DNA of 64,000 nucleotides from Sinosporangium siamense (lineage in GTDB: Bacteria > Actinomycetota > Actinomycetes > Streptosporangiales > Streptosporangiaceae), in contig NZ_BOOW01000006.1 of the NCBI RefSeq assembly GCF_016863435.1, forward strand, positions 586,025 through 650,024, read 5' to 3'. Position numbers and translations under genes: made by a program. Shown piece by piece: positions 40,859 through 49,925 of the stretch; position 1 is the stretch's first letter; the number at the start of each line of letters is the position of its first letter. Below the pieces are notes generated by a model. It searched no databases, had not been told where the DNA came from, and was given only the letters and a program-made list of their open reading frames with translations.

Positions 40859-42055
40859 ATGCTGTCCGCGGAATCCGCCGGGCTCATCCGGGCTACGCTG
40901 CCCGTCGTCGGTGCGTCGCTCGACACCATCACCGCGAAGTTCTACGACCGGATGTTCACCGAGCACCCGGAGTTGCTCGACGGCCTGTTCAACCGCGGGA
41001 ACCAGGCCAGCGGCGACCAGCGCAGGGCCTTGGCGGGCTCCATCGCCGCCTTCGCCACCGCGCTGCTGGAGCGGCCCGATGAGCGCCCCGACCGGCTGCT
41101 CGCGCGCATCGCGCACAAGCACACCGCCGTGGGGGTCACCAACGACCAATACGTCATCGTGCACAAGTACCTCTTCGGTGCCATCGCCGAGGTGCTGGGC
41201 GACGCGCTCACTCCGCAGATCGCCGCGGCCTGGGACGAGGTGTACTGGCTGATGGCCGGTGCGCTGATCGCCCTGGAGTCCCGCATTTACGCGGACGCGG
41301 GGGCCCGGAACGGGGACACCTGGCGACAGTGGCGTGTCGAAGTCCGCTACGACGAGACGCCCGACGTGGCCTCCTTCCTGCTGTCCCCAGCCGACGGCGG
41401 GCCGCCTCCGCCCGCACGCCCGGGGCAGTTCGTCAGCGTCAAGATGCTCACGCCCGACGGCGTGCACCAGGTCCGGCAATACTCGCTGTCCGGTGCAGAT
41501 GTGGAGGGGCTTCGCCGGATCACCGTGAAGCGGGTGCTCGGCGAGGGCGGCGCCCCCGACGGAGAGGTGTCCAGCCTGCTGCACGCCACCATCAGGCCGG
41601 GCGACGATTTGACCCTGTCGGCGCCGTTCGGCGACGTGGCCCTGGAGGACGGTGACGCGCCGCTCGTGCTCGTCAGCGCCGGTATCGGCTGCACGCCTAT
41701 TGTCGCGATGCTGGAGCACCTGGCCGCCACCGGTTCCACCCGCCGCCTCCTGGTGCTGCACGCCGACCGCTCTCCCGGTGAGCACGCGCACTGGGAGGAG
41801 ATGAGGCGGTTCGCCGACGCGCTTCCGGGCGCCGAGCGGCTCTTCTGGTACGAGGACGGCGCGGGCGAGGAGGACCGCACGGGCCGGATGGTTCTCACCG
41901 GCGTGGCGATCCCAGAGGGGGCCGTGACCTACCTGTGCGGTCCGCTGCCGTTCATGCGCGACGTGCGCGGCCAGCTCATCCGCGCGGGCGTGGCGGCACG
42001 CGACATCCACTACGAGGTGTTCGGCCCCGACCTGTGGCTGGGCGCCGACGACTGA
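40859..42055 (+). CDS. hmp: Flavohemoglobin (nitric oxide dioxygenase)
   Basis: 398 residues. The globin domain (1-135) carries ITAKFYDRMFTEHPELLDGLFN and the proximal His within ARIAHKHTAVG. The FAD domain has RQYSLSG, and the NAD domain GIGCTPIVAMLEHL and YLCGPLPFMRDV, ending YEVFGPDLW. It turns nitric oxide to nitrate. ATG 40859 follows CAGGAGACC, a good ribosome site; the frame is open further upstream but lacks family likeness. It is monocistronic. Relatives lacking reductase activity exist, but all motifs look intact here. Confidence 0.92.
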   Translation: MLSAESAGLIRATLPVVGASLDTITAKFYDRMFTEHPELLDGLFNRGNQASGDQRRALAGSIAAFATALLERPDERPDRLLARIAHKHTAVGVTNDQYVIVHKYLFGAIAEVLGDALTPQIAAAWDEVYWLMAGALIALESRIYADAGARNGDTWRQWRVEVRYDETPDVASFLLSPADGGPPPPARPGQFVSVKMLTPDGVHQVRQYSLSGADVEGLRRITVKRVLGEGGAPDGEVSSLLHATIRPGDDLTLSAPFGDVALEDGDAPLVLVSAGIGCTPIVAMLEHLAATGSTRRLLVLHADRSPGEHAHWEEMRRFADALPGAERLFWYEDGAGEEDRTGRMVLTGVAIPEGAVTYLCGPLPFMRDVRGQLIRAGVAARDIHYEVFGPDLWLGADD

Positions 42056-42088
42056 CCTCCGTCCCTTCCTCTGTGGACGTGACGATCC

Positions 42089-42901
42089 CTACGGGATTCC
42101 GGCCTCCGCGAGAAATTCCCGCACTACCTGAGTGAACCCTGCGGGGTCGTCGCTGTGGACCCAGTGGCCGCAGCCGGGGAGTTCGCGCAGGACGGTGTTC
42201 GGGCGCCGGTTGGCCATGTCCCTGGCCATCGAGGTGGGCAGGATGGCACTGGCCAGGCCGTGCACGAGGAGGGCGGGGCAGGTGGAGCCCAGCCACTGGG
42301 GCCACCAGTCGCCGATCAGGACCTCCTGCGACCTCATCATGTCGGTGTAGTCGAACAGCAGGCCCCAGCCGTCCGCATGTTCCACGGCGCTCTCCAGGAA
42401 GTAGCTCGCGTCGGGGATGCCGCGGGCCTCGATCTGCCGCCGCAGCTCCGCCAGGGTGGGTGTGCGGTGCGGCCAGTCGCGCACGTCGAGGACCGGGTGG
42501 GGGATCTCCGGCCGGCGGTTGAGGGCGCCGCCCTCCTCCACGATCAGGGCCCGCACCAGGTCGGGGTGGCGGGCGGCCAGGTGGAAGGCGGTGACGCCGC
42601 CCATCGAGTGGCCGTAGACGATCGACGGTCCGAGCCCCAGCGTGCGCACGAAGGCGGCGGCGTCGGCCACAGACGCGTCCTGGCCGAAGTCGCCGTCGCC
42701 CCTGTCGCTGTGGCCGTGGCCGCGCTGGTCGAGTGCGATCAGCCGATACTCGGGGGCCAGGTCGGCGGCCAGCCGGGCGAACTGCCTGGCGCGGCCGAAG
42801 TGTCCGTGAAGTGCCAGCACCGGCGTGCCGTCGCCGCCGAAGTCGATCCAGGCAAGATCGAGGCCGCGCACCCGTGTCCGGGTTTCGAGGGCTGTTGTCA
42901 T
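42089..42901 (-). CDS. Alpha/beta hydrolase
   Basis: 270 residues. The fold markers are VLALHGHFG (oxyanion loop), DQRGHGHSD, the nucleophile elbow GHSMGG and the final GCGHWVHSDDP with the catalytic His. The acid is likely in the DYTDMM or LLVHGLAS region. It could be an esterase, lactonase or haloperoxidase-like enzyme. Its ATG overlaps the stop of the MFS transporter by 4 bp, so it is the second gene of a TetR-controlled operon. Confidence 0.88.
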   Translation of the reverse strand: MTTALETRTRVRGLDLAWIDFGGDGTPVLALHGHFGRARQFARLAADLAPEYRLIALDQRGHGHSDRGDGDFGQDASVADAAAFVRTLGLGPSIVYGHSMGGVTAFHLAARHPDLVRALIVEEGGALNRRPEIPHPVLDVRDWPHRTPTLAELRRQIEARGIPDASYFLESAVEHADGWGLLFDYTDMMRSQEVLIGDWWPQWLGSTCPALLVHGLASAILPTSMARDMANRRPNTVLRELPGCGHWVHSDDPAGFTQVVREFLAEAGIP

Positions 42902-44424
42902 GATTTGTCCTTTCCCGTGATGGGGTACGGCTCGCGCAAGGCGAGCGTGATCAGTGCCGCGGTGGCGACCGCCAGACCCGCGGCGAGGAGGGTGGCCTGG
43001 GCGAACCCGCCGGCGAAGGCGTCTCGGGCCGCACCGGCGAGCCGGGCGCCGTCGGCTTCTCCCAGGCGGTGGGCGGTGTGCAGGGCGCCGGTGACGGATT
43101 CGGCGGCGAAGGCCCGCACGCCGGGCGGGATGAGGTCGCGGTGCGGGGCGAGGCCCGCGATGAGGTGGGCGGTGACGACGCTGCCGAGTACGGCGACGCC
43201 AATGCTCCCGCCCAGTTTGAACGCGGTCTCGTTGACCGCGGCGGCCGAGCCCGCCCGGTCCGGCGCGGCCGACGCCATCATCGCGGTGCTCGCCGCGTTG
43301 ACCGTGGCGCCATTGCCCGCGGCCACCAGGGCGAGGCCGATCACCGGCGGCCAGTCCCCCTCGGCGGGCAGGCCGGCGTGGATCACCGCGAGCCCGAGGG
43401 TGAGGCCGAGGAGCCCGGCCGCGGCCGTCGTCCGTACTCCGTACCGGGCGATCAGCCTCGGGATCAGCGGCGCCACGCCGAGCTGGCCGGCGGCGACGGG
43501 CAGCATCAGCAGCGCCGCCGCGGCGGGGGAGTGGCCGCGGACGTCCTGGTAATGCTGCGTGATCAGGAACAGCACGCCCATCAGGGTGAAGAACCCGGTC
43601 GCCGCGGCCACTGCGGCGGGCCAGAAGGTGCGGGCGGCCACCATGCGCAGGTCGAGGAGCGGGTGCGCGGCCCGGCGCTGGTGTACGGCGAAGCCCGCGA
43701 GCAGGGCGAGTGCCACGATGGCCGTGCCCAGGGTGGTGAGCCCGCTCCGGCGGGGGGCTTCGACGATCGTGTGGATCAGAGCCACGAAACCGAGTGAGAT
43801 CAGGACGATCCCCAGCAGGTCCGGCGTGGTGCGCCCGCGCCCGCGGGAGGCGGGCACGACGAGCGAGACGCCGACCGCCGCGGGGAGCAGGGCCGCCGCG
43901 TTGACCAGGAAGATGGAACGCCAGCCGAAATGCTCCACCAGCAGCCCGCCGGTCAGCGGCCCGAGCACCACGCCGAGACTCGCGACCGCTCCCCACACGG
44001 CCAGTGCCTTGGGCAGGCCGGAGCGGGGGAAGACGCCGCGCACGATCGACAGGGTCGACGGTGTGATCATCGCGTTGCCCACGCCCATCAGCGCGCGGGC
44101 GGCGATGAGCTCGCCGGGTGTGCGCGTGATCGCGGCGAGGAGCGAGGCGGTCGCGAACACCGCCAGGCCGGCCAGCAGGACCCGCCGCCGTCCATAACGG
44201 TCGGCGGCGGCGCCCATGGGGATCAGCAGCGCGGCCAGGGCCAAGACCATGGCCTCGGTGATCCACTGGAGTTGCGTGGTGGTGGCCCGCAACTCCAGGG
44301 CTATGGGCGGCAGGGCGATGGTGACCGCCATGACGCTGACGCTCATGACGAGCAGGGCGGCGCAGAGGGCGGCCAGGATCCGCCGGCGGTGAGGATGCCC
44401 CGCCGCCGGCTCGGTTTGTGGCAT
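42898..44424 (-). CDS. MFS drug/metabolite exporter (DHA2, 14 TM)
   Basis: 508 residues with about 14 hydrophobic helices. Family motifs are visible: LQWITEAMVLALAALLIPMGAAADRYGRRRVLL (motif A with D-R-x-G-R-R), and GAVASLGVVLGPLTGGLLVEHFGWRSIFLVN (motif C, antiporter). It probably exports a toxic compound with proton exchange. It is the first gene of a two-gene operon with an alpha/beta hydrolase, divergent from a TetR gene and likely repressed by it. Confidence 0.92.
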   Translation of the reverse strand: MPQTEPAAGHPHRRRILAALCAALLVMSVSVMAVTIALPPIALELRATTTQLQWITEAMVLALAALLIPMGAAADRYGRRRVLLAGLAVFATASLLAAITRTPGELIAARALMGVGNAMITPSTLSIVRGVFPRSGLPKALAVWGAVASLGVVLGPLTGGLLVEHFGWRSIFLVNAAALLPAAVGVSLVVPASRGRGRTTPDLLGIVLISLGFVALIHTIVEAPRRSGLTTLGTAIVALALLAGFAVHQRRAAHPLLDLRMVAARTFWPAAVAAATGFFTLMGVLFLITQHYQDVRGHSPAAAALLMLPVAAGQLGVAPLIPRLIARYGVRTTAAAGLLGLTLGLAVIHAGLPAEGDWPPVIGLALVAAGNGATVNAASTAMMASAAPDRAGSAAAVNETAFKLGGSIGVAVLGSVVTAHLIAGLAPHRDLIPPGVRAFAAESVTGALHTAHRLGEADGARLAGAARDAFAGGFAQATLLAAGLAVATAALITLALREPYPITGKDKS

Positions 44425-44519
44425 GAACGAACCTCCAGGTGAGCCCCAGGGACGCCGCCATCGGCGATGCCGCGCTCATCGCGACCACGAGCGGCCGTCT
44501 TCCTGGGCAGGGTCGTTAA

Positions 44520-44535
44520 CATAACGGGTGTTATG
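44520..44535. promoter_or_regulatory. Palindrome CATAAC-GGGT-GTTATG, likely TetR operator
   Basis: A perfect 6+4+6 dyad between the divergent exporter and TetR genes, with a third GTTATG half-site at 44555-44560, 25 bp away. Position and symmetry fit autoregulation and exporter control. Confidence 0.65.
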
Positions 44536-44576
44536 CCCATTAGGCAAAACAGTTGTTATGTGAATACGATGGCGGC

Positions 44577-45158
44577 GTGCCCAGACCCCGCGACCCGCAG
44601 CGCCGCATCGAGCTGCTCGACCAGATCGTCGGCTACCTCGCCGAGCACGGCATCGCGCAGCTCTCCCTGCGTCCGCTCGCCAAGGCGCTCGGCCACAGCA
44701 CCTACGTGCTCACCCACCACTTCACCGACAAGGACGAGCTCATCAGCGCGATCCTGGCCCACCTCGACCAGCGGCAGAAGGGTCGGCTGCGGGCGCTGCC
44801 CGGCGGGGAGGAGGGGCGCGGCCTCGGCGACATCGTGCGCGCCTCCTGGGCGTGGCACATGGGGGAGGACCTGCCGATGGTCCGGCTGCTCGTCGAGATC
44901 GAGGGCCTGTCGGCGGCGGGCCGCCTCCGGGGGCCTTACGTCCCGCGCATGCTCGGCGGCCGGGCCGAGTTCGTCGCCGATGTCCTGCGCGCCCGCGGTG
45001 TGCCCTCCGGCGTGGCCCTCCGCAACGCCACCCTGCTCAACGCCGCCTACTCGGGCCTGCAGATCGACTACCTGACCACCGGGGACAAGGAGCGGGTCGA
45101 GGCCGCCCTCGCCGAGCTCGCCGAGCTCGCCGACACCTGGACCTCCAACCGCGGCTAG
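44577..45158 (+). CDS. TetR-family regulator
   Basis: 193 residues. The N-terminal helix-turn-helix reads RIELLDQIVGYLAEHGIAQLSLRPLAKALGHSTYVLTHHFTDKDELISAIL, a standard TetR pattern; the rest is the helical ligand domain. GTG 44577 gives the usual N-terminus (PRPRDPQRRI). It is divergent from the MFS exporter/hydrolase operon with a palindrome between them. The inducer is probably the exported compound. Confidence 0.9.
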   Translation: MPRPRDPQRRIELLDQIVGYLAEHGIAQLSLRPLAKALGHSTYVLTHHFTDKDELISAILAHLDQRQKGRLRALPGGEEGRGLGDIVRASWAWHMGEDLPMVRLLVEIEGLSAAGRLRGPYVPRMLGGRAEFVADVLRARGVPSGVALRNATLLNAAYSGLQIDYLTTGDKERVEAALAELAELADTWTSNRG

Positions 45159-45240
45159 TCCAAACCCGCCCAGCGCTTCTTTGTGGGGGGATGCAGCGTT
45201 TCGGGGGCCTGAGGTGTCCTTGGTGGGCGAGGAGGCGCCG

Positions 45241-45789
45241 ATGACACGGGGTGATCTTGGCGGGTTCGAGGAGTTCCTCGAAAAGCGGCTTCCTGCCCTT
45301 TATCGGTTCGCGCTGGTGCTGACCGACAGCCCCCACGATGCCGAGGAGTTGGTGCAGGAGGCGTTGACCCGCACCGGTGCGGCTTGGTGGCGGGTGCGGC
45401 GCAAGGACGACCCCGAGGGGTACGTGCGGGCCGCGATGGTGCGCATCGCGACGAACAGATGGCGGCGTCCGCGGCGGGAGTTGCCGGTCGCCGAGGTGCC
45501 CGACCGGGCCGGGACCGACCACGGGGTCGAGCGGGTGGTTCAGGACGCGGGTGTGGCCTCGCTCCTGGCGGGCCTGCCGTACCGGATGCGGGCGGTCCTG
45601 GCGCTGCGGTACGTGGATCAGCTCAGCGACGCCCAGATCGCCGGGGTGCTCGGCTGCACGGTCGGCACGGTGCGGAGTCAGGCGTCCCGGGCCCTGGCCA
45701 AACTGCGGGCGGTAGGACAGGAGGACACGGATGGACGAGCAGCAGCGGCGGATCGAGGAATATCTGCGGGCGAAGGGCATGGCTCATGA
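45241..45789 (+). CDS. SigE-family ECF RNA polymerase sigma factor
   Basis: 182 residues. Region 2 is FEEFLEKRLPALYRFALVLTDSPHDAEELVQEALTRT, and region 4 has LPYRMRAVLALRYVDQLSDAQIAGVLGCTVGTVRSQASRALAKLR. The family is the actinobacterial SigE-like group, which often lacks a classic anti-sigma factor. ATG 45241 follows GAGGAGGCGCCG. The 3' end overlaps the next gene by 59 bp, which strongly couples the two. Confidence 0.92.
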   Translation: MTRGDLGGFEEFLEKRLPALYRFALVLTDSPHDAEELVQEALTRTGAAWWRVRRKDDPEGYVRAAMVRIATNRWRRPRRELPVAEVPDRAGTDHGVERVVQDAGVASLLAGLPYRMRAVLALRYVDQLSDAQIAGVLGCTVGTVRSQASRALAKLRAVGQEDTDGRAAAADRGISAGEGHGS

Positions 45790-47122
45790 GCCCCCGTCCT
45801 GGCTCGGAGCGCAGATCATGCGCCAAGTCCACACGCGTAGGCGGCACAGGCGTGCGGTAGCGGCCATGGCGACGGTTTTCGTCCTCGCGGCGGTGCCCGC
45901 GATCGCCGTCACGGCGAACTCCTTGCAGGAGCGGGTCACCGTACCCGTCCTGGCCTCACCGTCGCCGGGGCGATGGCACGGGCTGGAGGAGTTCGTGGAT
46001 CCGGCGAGTGTCAAGCGGGTCCCTCGGGTGTTGCCGGACGGGCTGCGTTTCCATGCGATGGCGCTGAGTCCCGACGGGGAGGTGCTCGGGACGGGACGGT
46101 CCGCCGGCGCTCAGGGCAGGCCACAGGGCGTGTGGGCCGCCACCTGGGAGGATCCCCTCCCTCGTGCGGTCAAGACAGGCGCGCCCGATCCCTACCTGTG
46201 GGCGATGGCGGCCGGCGAGAACTCCTATATGTGGCCGAACGGAGGATCCCTGGAATGCGTCGTTGTGGGAAGCGGCGGCGCGCCGCGTGTGCTGGACGAC
46301 CGCTGGAACGCGCGGACGAGGTTCTTCACCGACCGCGGGGTCCTCGTGTGGACGCGGGAGGACAGGAAGGGGCTGGTGGTCACGGACCACTGCGGAGGGC
46401 GGCAGGAGGTGGTGCCCGCGGAAGGACTCCTTGAGGCGGTGGCCTATCCGTATGCCTACATGCGCCAGGAAGGCAGGATAAACAGGGTGCACCTGGAGTC
46501 GGGGGAGCAGGTGGCGCTGCAGGCAAGTCTTTCACCATGGGCCCAGATCTCGGTGGCGGCCAATGCGCAAGGGGTGGCCTGGACCGACGGCGACACTCTG
46601 ACATACCTCGACCGCGGGTGGCCCGTACACCGGCCGGTGAGACTCAAGGATCACCCCGGGGACCAGACGATGGGCAGGCTGATGTACGGGAACCGGCTTC
46701 TCGTCTACCTCTCTGACCATTCCGACCAGGACATCGCCTCTTCGTTCGTCTACGACCCGAGCAGCGGGCGTGAGGTGTCGGTGCCGGTGGAGGTTCTGGC
46801 GGCGGGGGACTGGTTGCTGTGGCGGGACGGCGACGTCTACCTGGTCGCCAGGGTCAGGCAACATGCCGGCCCGCGAACCACCGGGCCCTCCGGCCCGCGG
46901 GCTGGAAACGACGGCATCCGCGACCGTCCACGCCCGCCGATCGGCATTCCGGTACGGCCACGGCCAACCGGGTCTACGCCGCACCCGGCGCCGCGCCCAT
47001 CGGTGAGCGGCACTCCGATGCAACCACAGCCAACGGGGCCTCCGCCGTACCCGACCCCACGCTCGACTCCACGCGCATCGAAAGGTACGGCGGAGCCCGG
47101 TGTCCGGCGCACCCCTGGGTGA
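45731..47122 (+). CDS. Membrane-anchored partner of the sigma factor (putative anti-sigma protein)
   Basis: 463 residues. The first 40 residues are cytosolic (EEYLRAKGMAHEPPSWLGAQIMRQVHTRRRHRR), then one transmembrane helix (AVAAMATVFVLAAVPAIAV), then an outer domain of beta-strand repeats (FHAMALSPDGEVLGTG, PYLWAMAAGENSYMWPNGG, GVAWTDGDTLTYLDRGW) like a propeller. The last 85 residues are a Pro/Arg/Thr-rich tail with an internal duplication. Overlap with the sigma gene by 59 bp suggests regulation of it, but no zinc anti-sigma motif is seen. The tail may come from repeat insertion. Confidence 0.75.
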   Translation: MDEQQRRIEEYLRAKGMAHEPPSWLGAQIMRQVHTRRRHRRAVAAMATVFVLAAVPAIAVTANSLQERVTVPVLASPSPGRWHGLEEFVDPASVKRVPRVLPDGLRFHAMALSPDGEVLGTGRSAGAQGRPQGVWAATWEDPLPRAVKTGAPDPYLWAMAAGENSYMWPNGGSLECVVVGSGGAPRVLDDRWNARTRFFTDRGVLVWTREDRKGLVVTDHCGGRQEVVPAEGLLEAVAYPYAYMRQEGRINRVHLESGEQVALQASLSPWAQISVAANAQGVAWTDGDTLTYLDRGWPVHRPVRLKDHPGDQTMGRLMYGNRLLVYLSDHSDQDIASSFVYDPSSGREVSVPVEVLAAGDWLLWRDGDVYLVARVRQHAGPRTTGPSGPRAGNDGIRDRPRPPIGIPVRPRPTGSTPHPAPRPSVSGTPMQPQPTGPPPYPTPRSTPRASKGTAEPGVRRTPG

Positions 47123-47253
47123 GGTGTCCGTGTAACTCCGGACGAGGTGGTCCTTGACGGGGATGATCAGGGCTGTGAGGCTGCGAGTCGCCTGATACCT
47201 GCTTGTTGTTCGCACGACGCCTGCTTCATCGACATCCCGGAGAGGAAACTCAG

Positions 47254-48534
47254 ATGAGCGTCCCGAACGGCACCATCCCCGACCCCGTCCCGGACTCCGT
47301 CCGCGACATGCTGTGGAGCCGGGAGTTCCAGAACAACCCCTACCCGGCCTACGACCTATTGCGGGCCGACGCCTCCGTGCACCGGGTGCCCACCCCGCTC
47401 GGCGTGGACATGTGGGTGATCACCCGCTACGACGACGTACGGCTGGCGCTCAGCGACCCGCGCTTCACCAAGGACCCCCGCAATGCGCCGGACATCCTCC
47501 GCAAGCTCGGCGTAGAGACCGAGGGGGAGGGGCTCACCGGGCGCAACATGCTCAACAGCGACCCGCCCGAGCACACCCGGCTGCGCGGTGTCGTGACCAA
47601 GGCGTTCACCCGGCGGCGCGTGGAGGCGCTGCGGCCGAGGATCCAGGAGATCACCGACGGCCTGCTCGGCGACCTCTCCACCACCGATGAGGTGGACGTC
47701 ATCGCCGCCTTCGCCTTTCCGCTGCCCGTGATCGTCATCTGCGAGCTGATGGGGGTGCCCGCGGACCGCCGGGACGAGTTCCGCGAGTGGTCCATCGCCG
47801 TCACCACCCCGCCCCACGACGAGGAGAGCAAACAGACGAGGAAGGCGGGCACCCGCGCCCTGCACGGCTTCTTCCGAGATCTGGTCGAGCGGCGCCGGCC
47901 CCTGCTGGACCGCTCCGTAGCCGCCGACGCCCAGCCCGACCTCGTGAGCGCGCTCATTGTGGCCTCCGAGGAGGAGGGGCGCCTCGACCTCGACGAGCTG
48001 ATCGGCACGCTCACGCTGATGCTGGTCGCCGGGCACGAGACCACCGTCAACCTGATCGGCAACGGCCTGCTCGCGCTCATGCGCCACCCGGGGCAGCAAT
48101 CCCTGCTCCGCGAGCGTCCCGAGCTGCTGCCGGGCGCGATCGAGGAGCTGCTGCGCTATGACGGCCCGGTCGAGCGCGCGACGATGCGGGTCGCCGTCGA
48201 GGACGTCGAACTCGGCGGGACGGTCATCCCGCGCGGCGCCCTGATCAGCGTCGCGATCGGCGCGGCCGACCGCGACGGCAGCCGTTTCCCCGGCGCCGAC
48301 GTCCTGGACGTCACCCGCCGCGACAACCAGCATCTCGCCTCCGGCCACGGCGTCCACTACTGCGCCGGCGCGCCGCTGGCCCGCCTGGAGGGAGAGATCG
48401 CCTTCGGTGCGCTGTTGCGGCGCTTCGCCGTGATCGAGCCCGCCTGCCCGATCGAGGAGCTCGCGTGGCGCCCCGGCGTCGGCTCGGTGCTGCGTGGCCT
48501 GCTCTCCCTGCCGGTACGGCTGACCGCCTCGTGA
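47254..48534 (+). CDS. Cytochrome P450
   Basis: 426 residues. The hallmarks are complete: AGHETT (I helix), EELLRYDG with the E-x-x-R helix, and the heme loop GHGVHYCAGAPLARLE with the Cys ligand. It has no membrane anchor and looks like a class I soluble P450. No ferredoxin gene is adjacent. ATG 47254 follows GGAGAGGAAACTCAG. It could decorate a polyketide, but it lies 6 kb before the PKS with unrelated genes between, so this link is only a guess. Confidence 0.93.
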   Translation: MSVPNGTIPDPVPDSVRDMLWSREFQNNPYPAYDLLRADASVHRVPTPLGVDMWVITRYDDVRLALSDPRFTKDPRNAPDILRKLGVETEGEGLTGRNMLNSDPPEHTRLRGVVTKAFTRRRVEALRPRIQEITDGLLGDLSTTDEVDVIAAFAFPLPVIVICELMGVPADRRDEFREWSIAVTTPPHDEESKQTRKAGTRALHGFFRDLVERRRPLLDRSVAADAQPDLVSALIVASEEEGRLDLDELIGTLTLMLVAGHETTVNLIGNGLLALMRHPGQQSLLRERPELLPGAIEELLRYDGPVERATMRVAVEDVELGGTVIPRGALISVAIGAADRDGSRFPGADVLDVTRRDNQHLASGHGVHYCAGAPLARLEGEIAFGALLRRFAVIEPACPIEELAWRPGVGSVLRGLLSLPVRLTAS

Positions 48535-48545
48535 GCGGCCGGGAA

Positions 48546-48989
48546 TCAGGGGTCGTCCTTCTTCTTTGAGCGCAGGGTGACGGTGGTCTCGGGGGCGGCC
48601 GAGGCGCCGCCCGCCGGGCTCTGGGCGACGACCACCCAGTTGCGGTCCCAGACCAGCAGCCGCCCCTGCCCCGTGGCGTCGACCTCCTTGATGAGGAAGA
48701 ACCCGGCGGCCTGGAGCGTGTCCTGAGCCTTCTGGTGGGTCATGCCGACCACATCGGGCACCGTCGCCTTGGTCTTCGCCTTCGCCGGCGTGTCGGCGGG
48801 GGGCTCCTGCTCTTGCGGGGCGGCGGCGGGTGTGGAGGCCGGGGCGGTCACCGTGGCGACCACGGTGACCGCCGGGGCCGGCTGGGCGGCGGGAGTTCCC
48901 CCGCAGGCCGCGGTCGTCGCGACGATGAGGAAAACCGTGGCGATTTTCCTAATGGCGGGAGGTTTCGCGGGATTTTGTAACTCGGGCAC
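48546..48989 (-). CDS. PASTA-domain lipoprotein
   Basis: About 147 residues. A signal with lipobox TAAC (KIATVFLIVATTAAC) is followed by a Pro/Ala-rich linker and one PASTA domain (VPDVVGMTHQKAQDTLQAAGFFLIKEVDATGQGR, then VVAQSPAGGASAAPETTVTLRS). PASTA domains bind peptidoglycan or beta-lactams. The gene codes no kinase. GTG 48989 is chosen since it opens just before the signal; the frame runs on further upstream. Confidence 0.82.
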   Translation of the reverse strand: MPELQNPAKPPAIRKIATVFLIVATTAACGGTPAAQPAPAVTVVATVTAPASTPAAAPQEQEPPADTPAKAKTKATVPDVVGMTHQKAQDTLQAAGFFLIKEVDATGQGRLLVWDRNWVVVAQSPAGGASAAPETTVTLRSKKKDDP

Positions 48990-49189
48990 TCGGCCTCGCT
49001 TTCCTGGTTTCCGTGTGTTGAATGAGCGCGGTGAAGGAGACAGCCCGCCTGAGCTGGGGAGAGGTTTCCACAGCTCAGGAGAGGATTCGAACCGGCGAGC
49101 GGTCCGACGTCCATTCATTTTCGCTTAAACGCACGGAAAAAGAAGGAGAAGAGCGCGAGAAGATCGAAGTGCTTTTCCATGAAATACAT

Positions 49190-49224
49190 TCACATCACCG
49201 GGCGCGGCAAGCCCGGTGATGTGA
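49190..49224. terminator. Strong hairpin downstream of the membrane-protein gene
   Basis: TCACATCACCGGGC and GCCCGGTGATGTGA form a perfect 14-bp stem with a 7-nt loop. It lies 8 bp past the stop of the minus-strand gene at 49232. There is no strong T-run, but the stem is long enough for termination or RNA protection. Confidence 0.7.
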
Positions 49225-49231
49225 CGGCTCC

Positions 49232-49900
49232 CTAGGTCCGGGCGCCCGGCCGAAGGGCCAGCATCACCAGCCCCGCGGCGTACGGCAGAGCCCCGGCGAC
49301 CTCCAGCCCCTGCACCCACCCCGACCGCGGCCCGGCGACGAACACCGCCAGGCTCCCGACGATGTAGACGAGCACCCCTCCGGCGATCAGCAGTCCGGGC
49401 AGGGTGGCGCCGGTGCGGGCGAGGAGCCGGGCCAGCAGCACGCTGCCGAGGGGGAACAGCACCAGGCCCGGCAGCACGATGACCATGACCCCGGGGCTCA
49501 TGTCCTCGTGCGTGTGCACGACCTCGGGGGCGAACCTCGCCATCACCGGATTGCGGGAGCCGTCGACGACGATGACGGCGAGCCACATCAGGTGCCCGGC
49601 CAGCGCGGTGAGGAAGACGGGCAGCCCGGCCCGCCCGTGCCGCTGCGGATCGCTCGCATACCAGGTCGCCAGGCCGACGGCCACCAGCAGCAGGCCGGCG
49701 GCCTGCACGTCGTGGGTGAGCCCGTAGACGTCGCCCGCCGCCCGGATGCCCGCTCCGTCGCGGGCCGGGTGGAGCAGGACGCCGAGCAGGAACAGCAGGC
49801 CCCCGGCGGGCCCGGTCAGGCGGGCCACGGTGGCAAGGCGGTGCCGTACGGAACGATCCGCCGTGTCGAGGGGAGAAGTGGTCATGGTTGTCTCTCGCAT
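49232..49900 (-). CDS. Hypothetical six-helix membrane protein
   Basis: About 222 residues (or 217 from ATG 49885). Six hydrophobic segments alternate with short loops (GPAGGLLFLLGVLLHPA, VQAAGLLLVAVGLATWY, VFLTALAGHLMWLAVIVV, VMVIVLPGLVLFPLGSVLLA, LLIAGGVLVYIVGSLAVF, GALPYAAGLVMLAL). A conserved-looking loop has NPVMARFAPEVVHTHEDM. No named family. The FtsX-type permease gene ends 26 bp upstream, so the three genes 52954-49232 may be one transcript. Confidence 0.75.
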   Translation of the reverse strand: MRETTMTTSPLDTADRSVRHRLATVARLTGPAGGLLFLLGVLLHPARDGAGIRAAGDVYGLTHDVQAAGLLLVAVGLATWYASDPQRHGRAGLPVFLTALAGHLMWLAVIVVDGSRNPVMARFAPEVVHTHEDMSPGVMVIVLPGLVLFPLGSVLLARLLARTGATLPGLLIAGGVLVYIVGSLAVFVAGPRSGWVQGLEVAGALPYAAGLVMLALRPGART

Positions 49901-49925
49901 CGTCGTGAGCAGGTGAAGGGGGGCG

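Noticed and set aside
40859..42055. Flavohemoglobin as the missing hydroxylase of the catabolic cluster
   Set aside because: It lies beyond two unrelated regulator/enzyme units, on the other strand, and its motifs are those of a nitric oxide dioxygenase.
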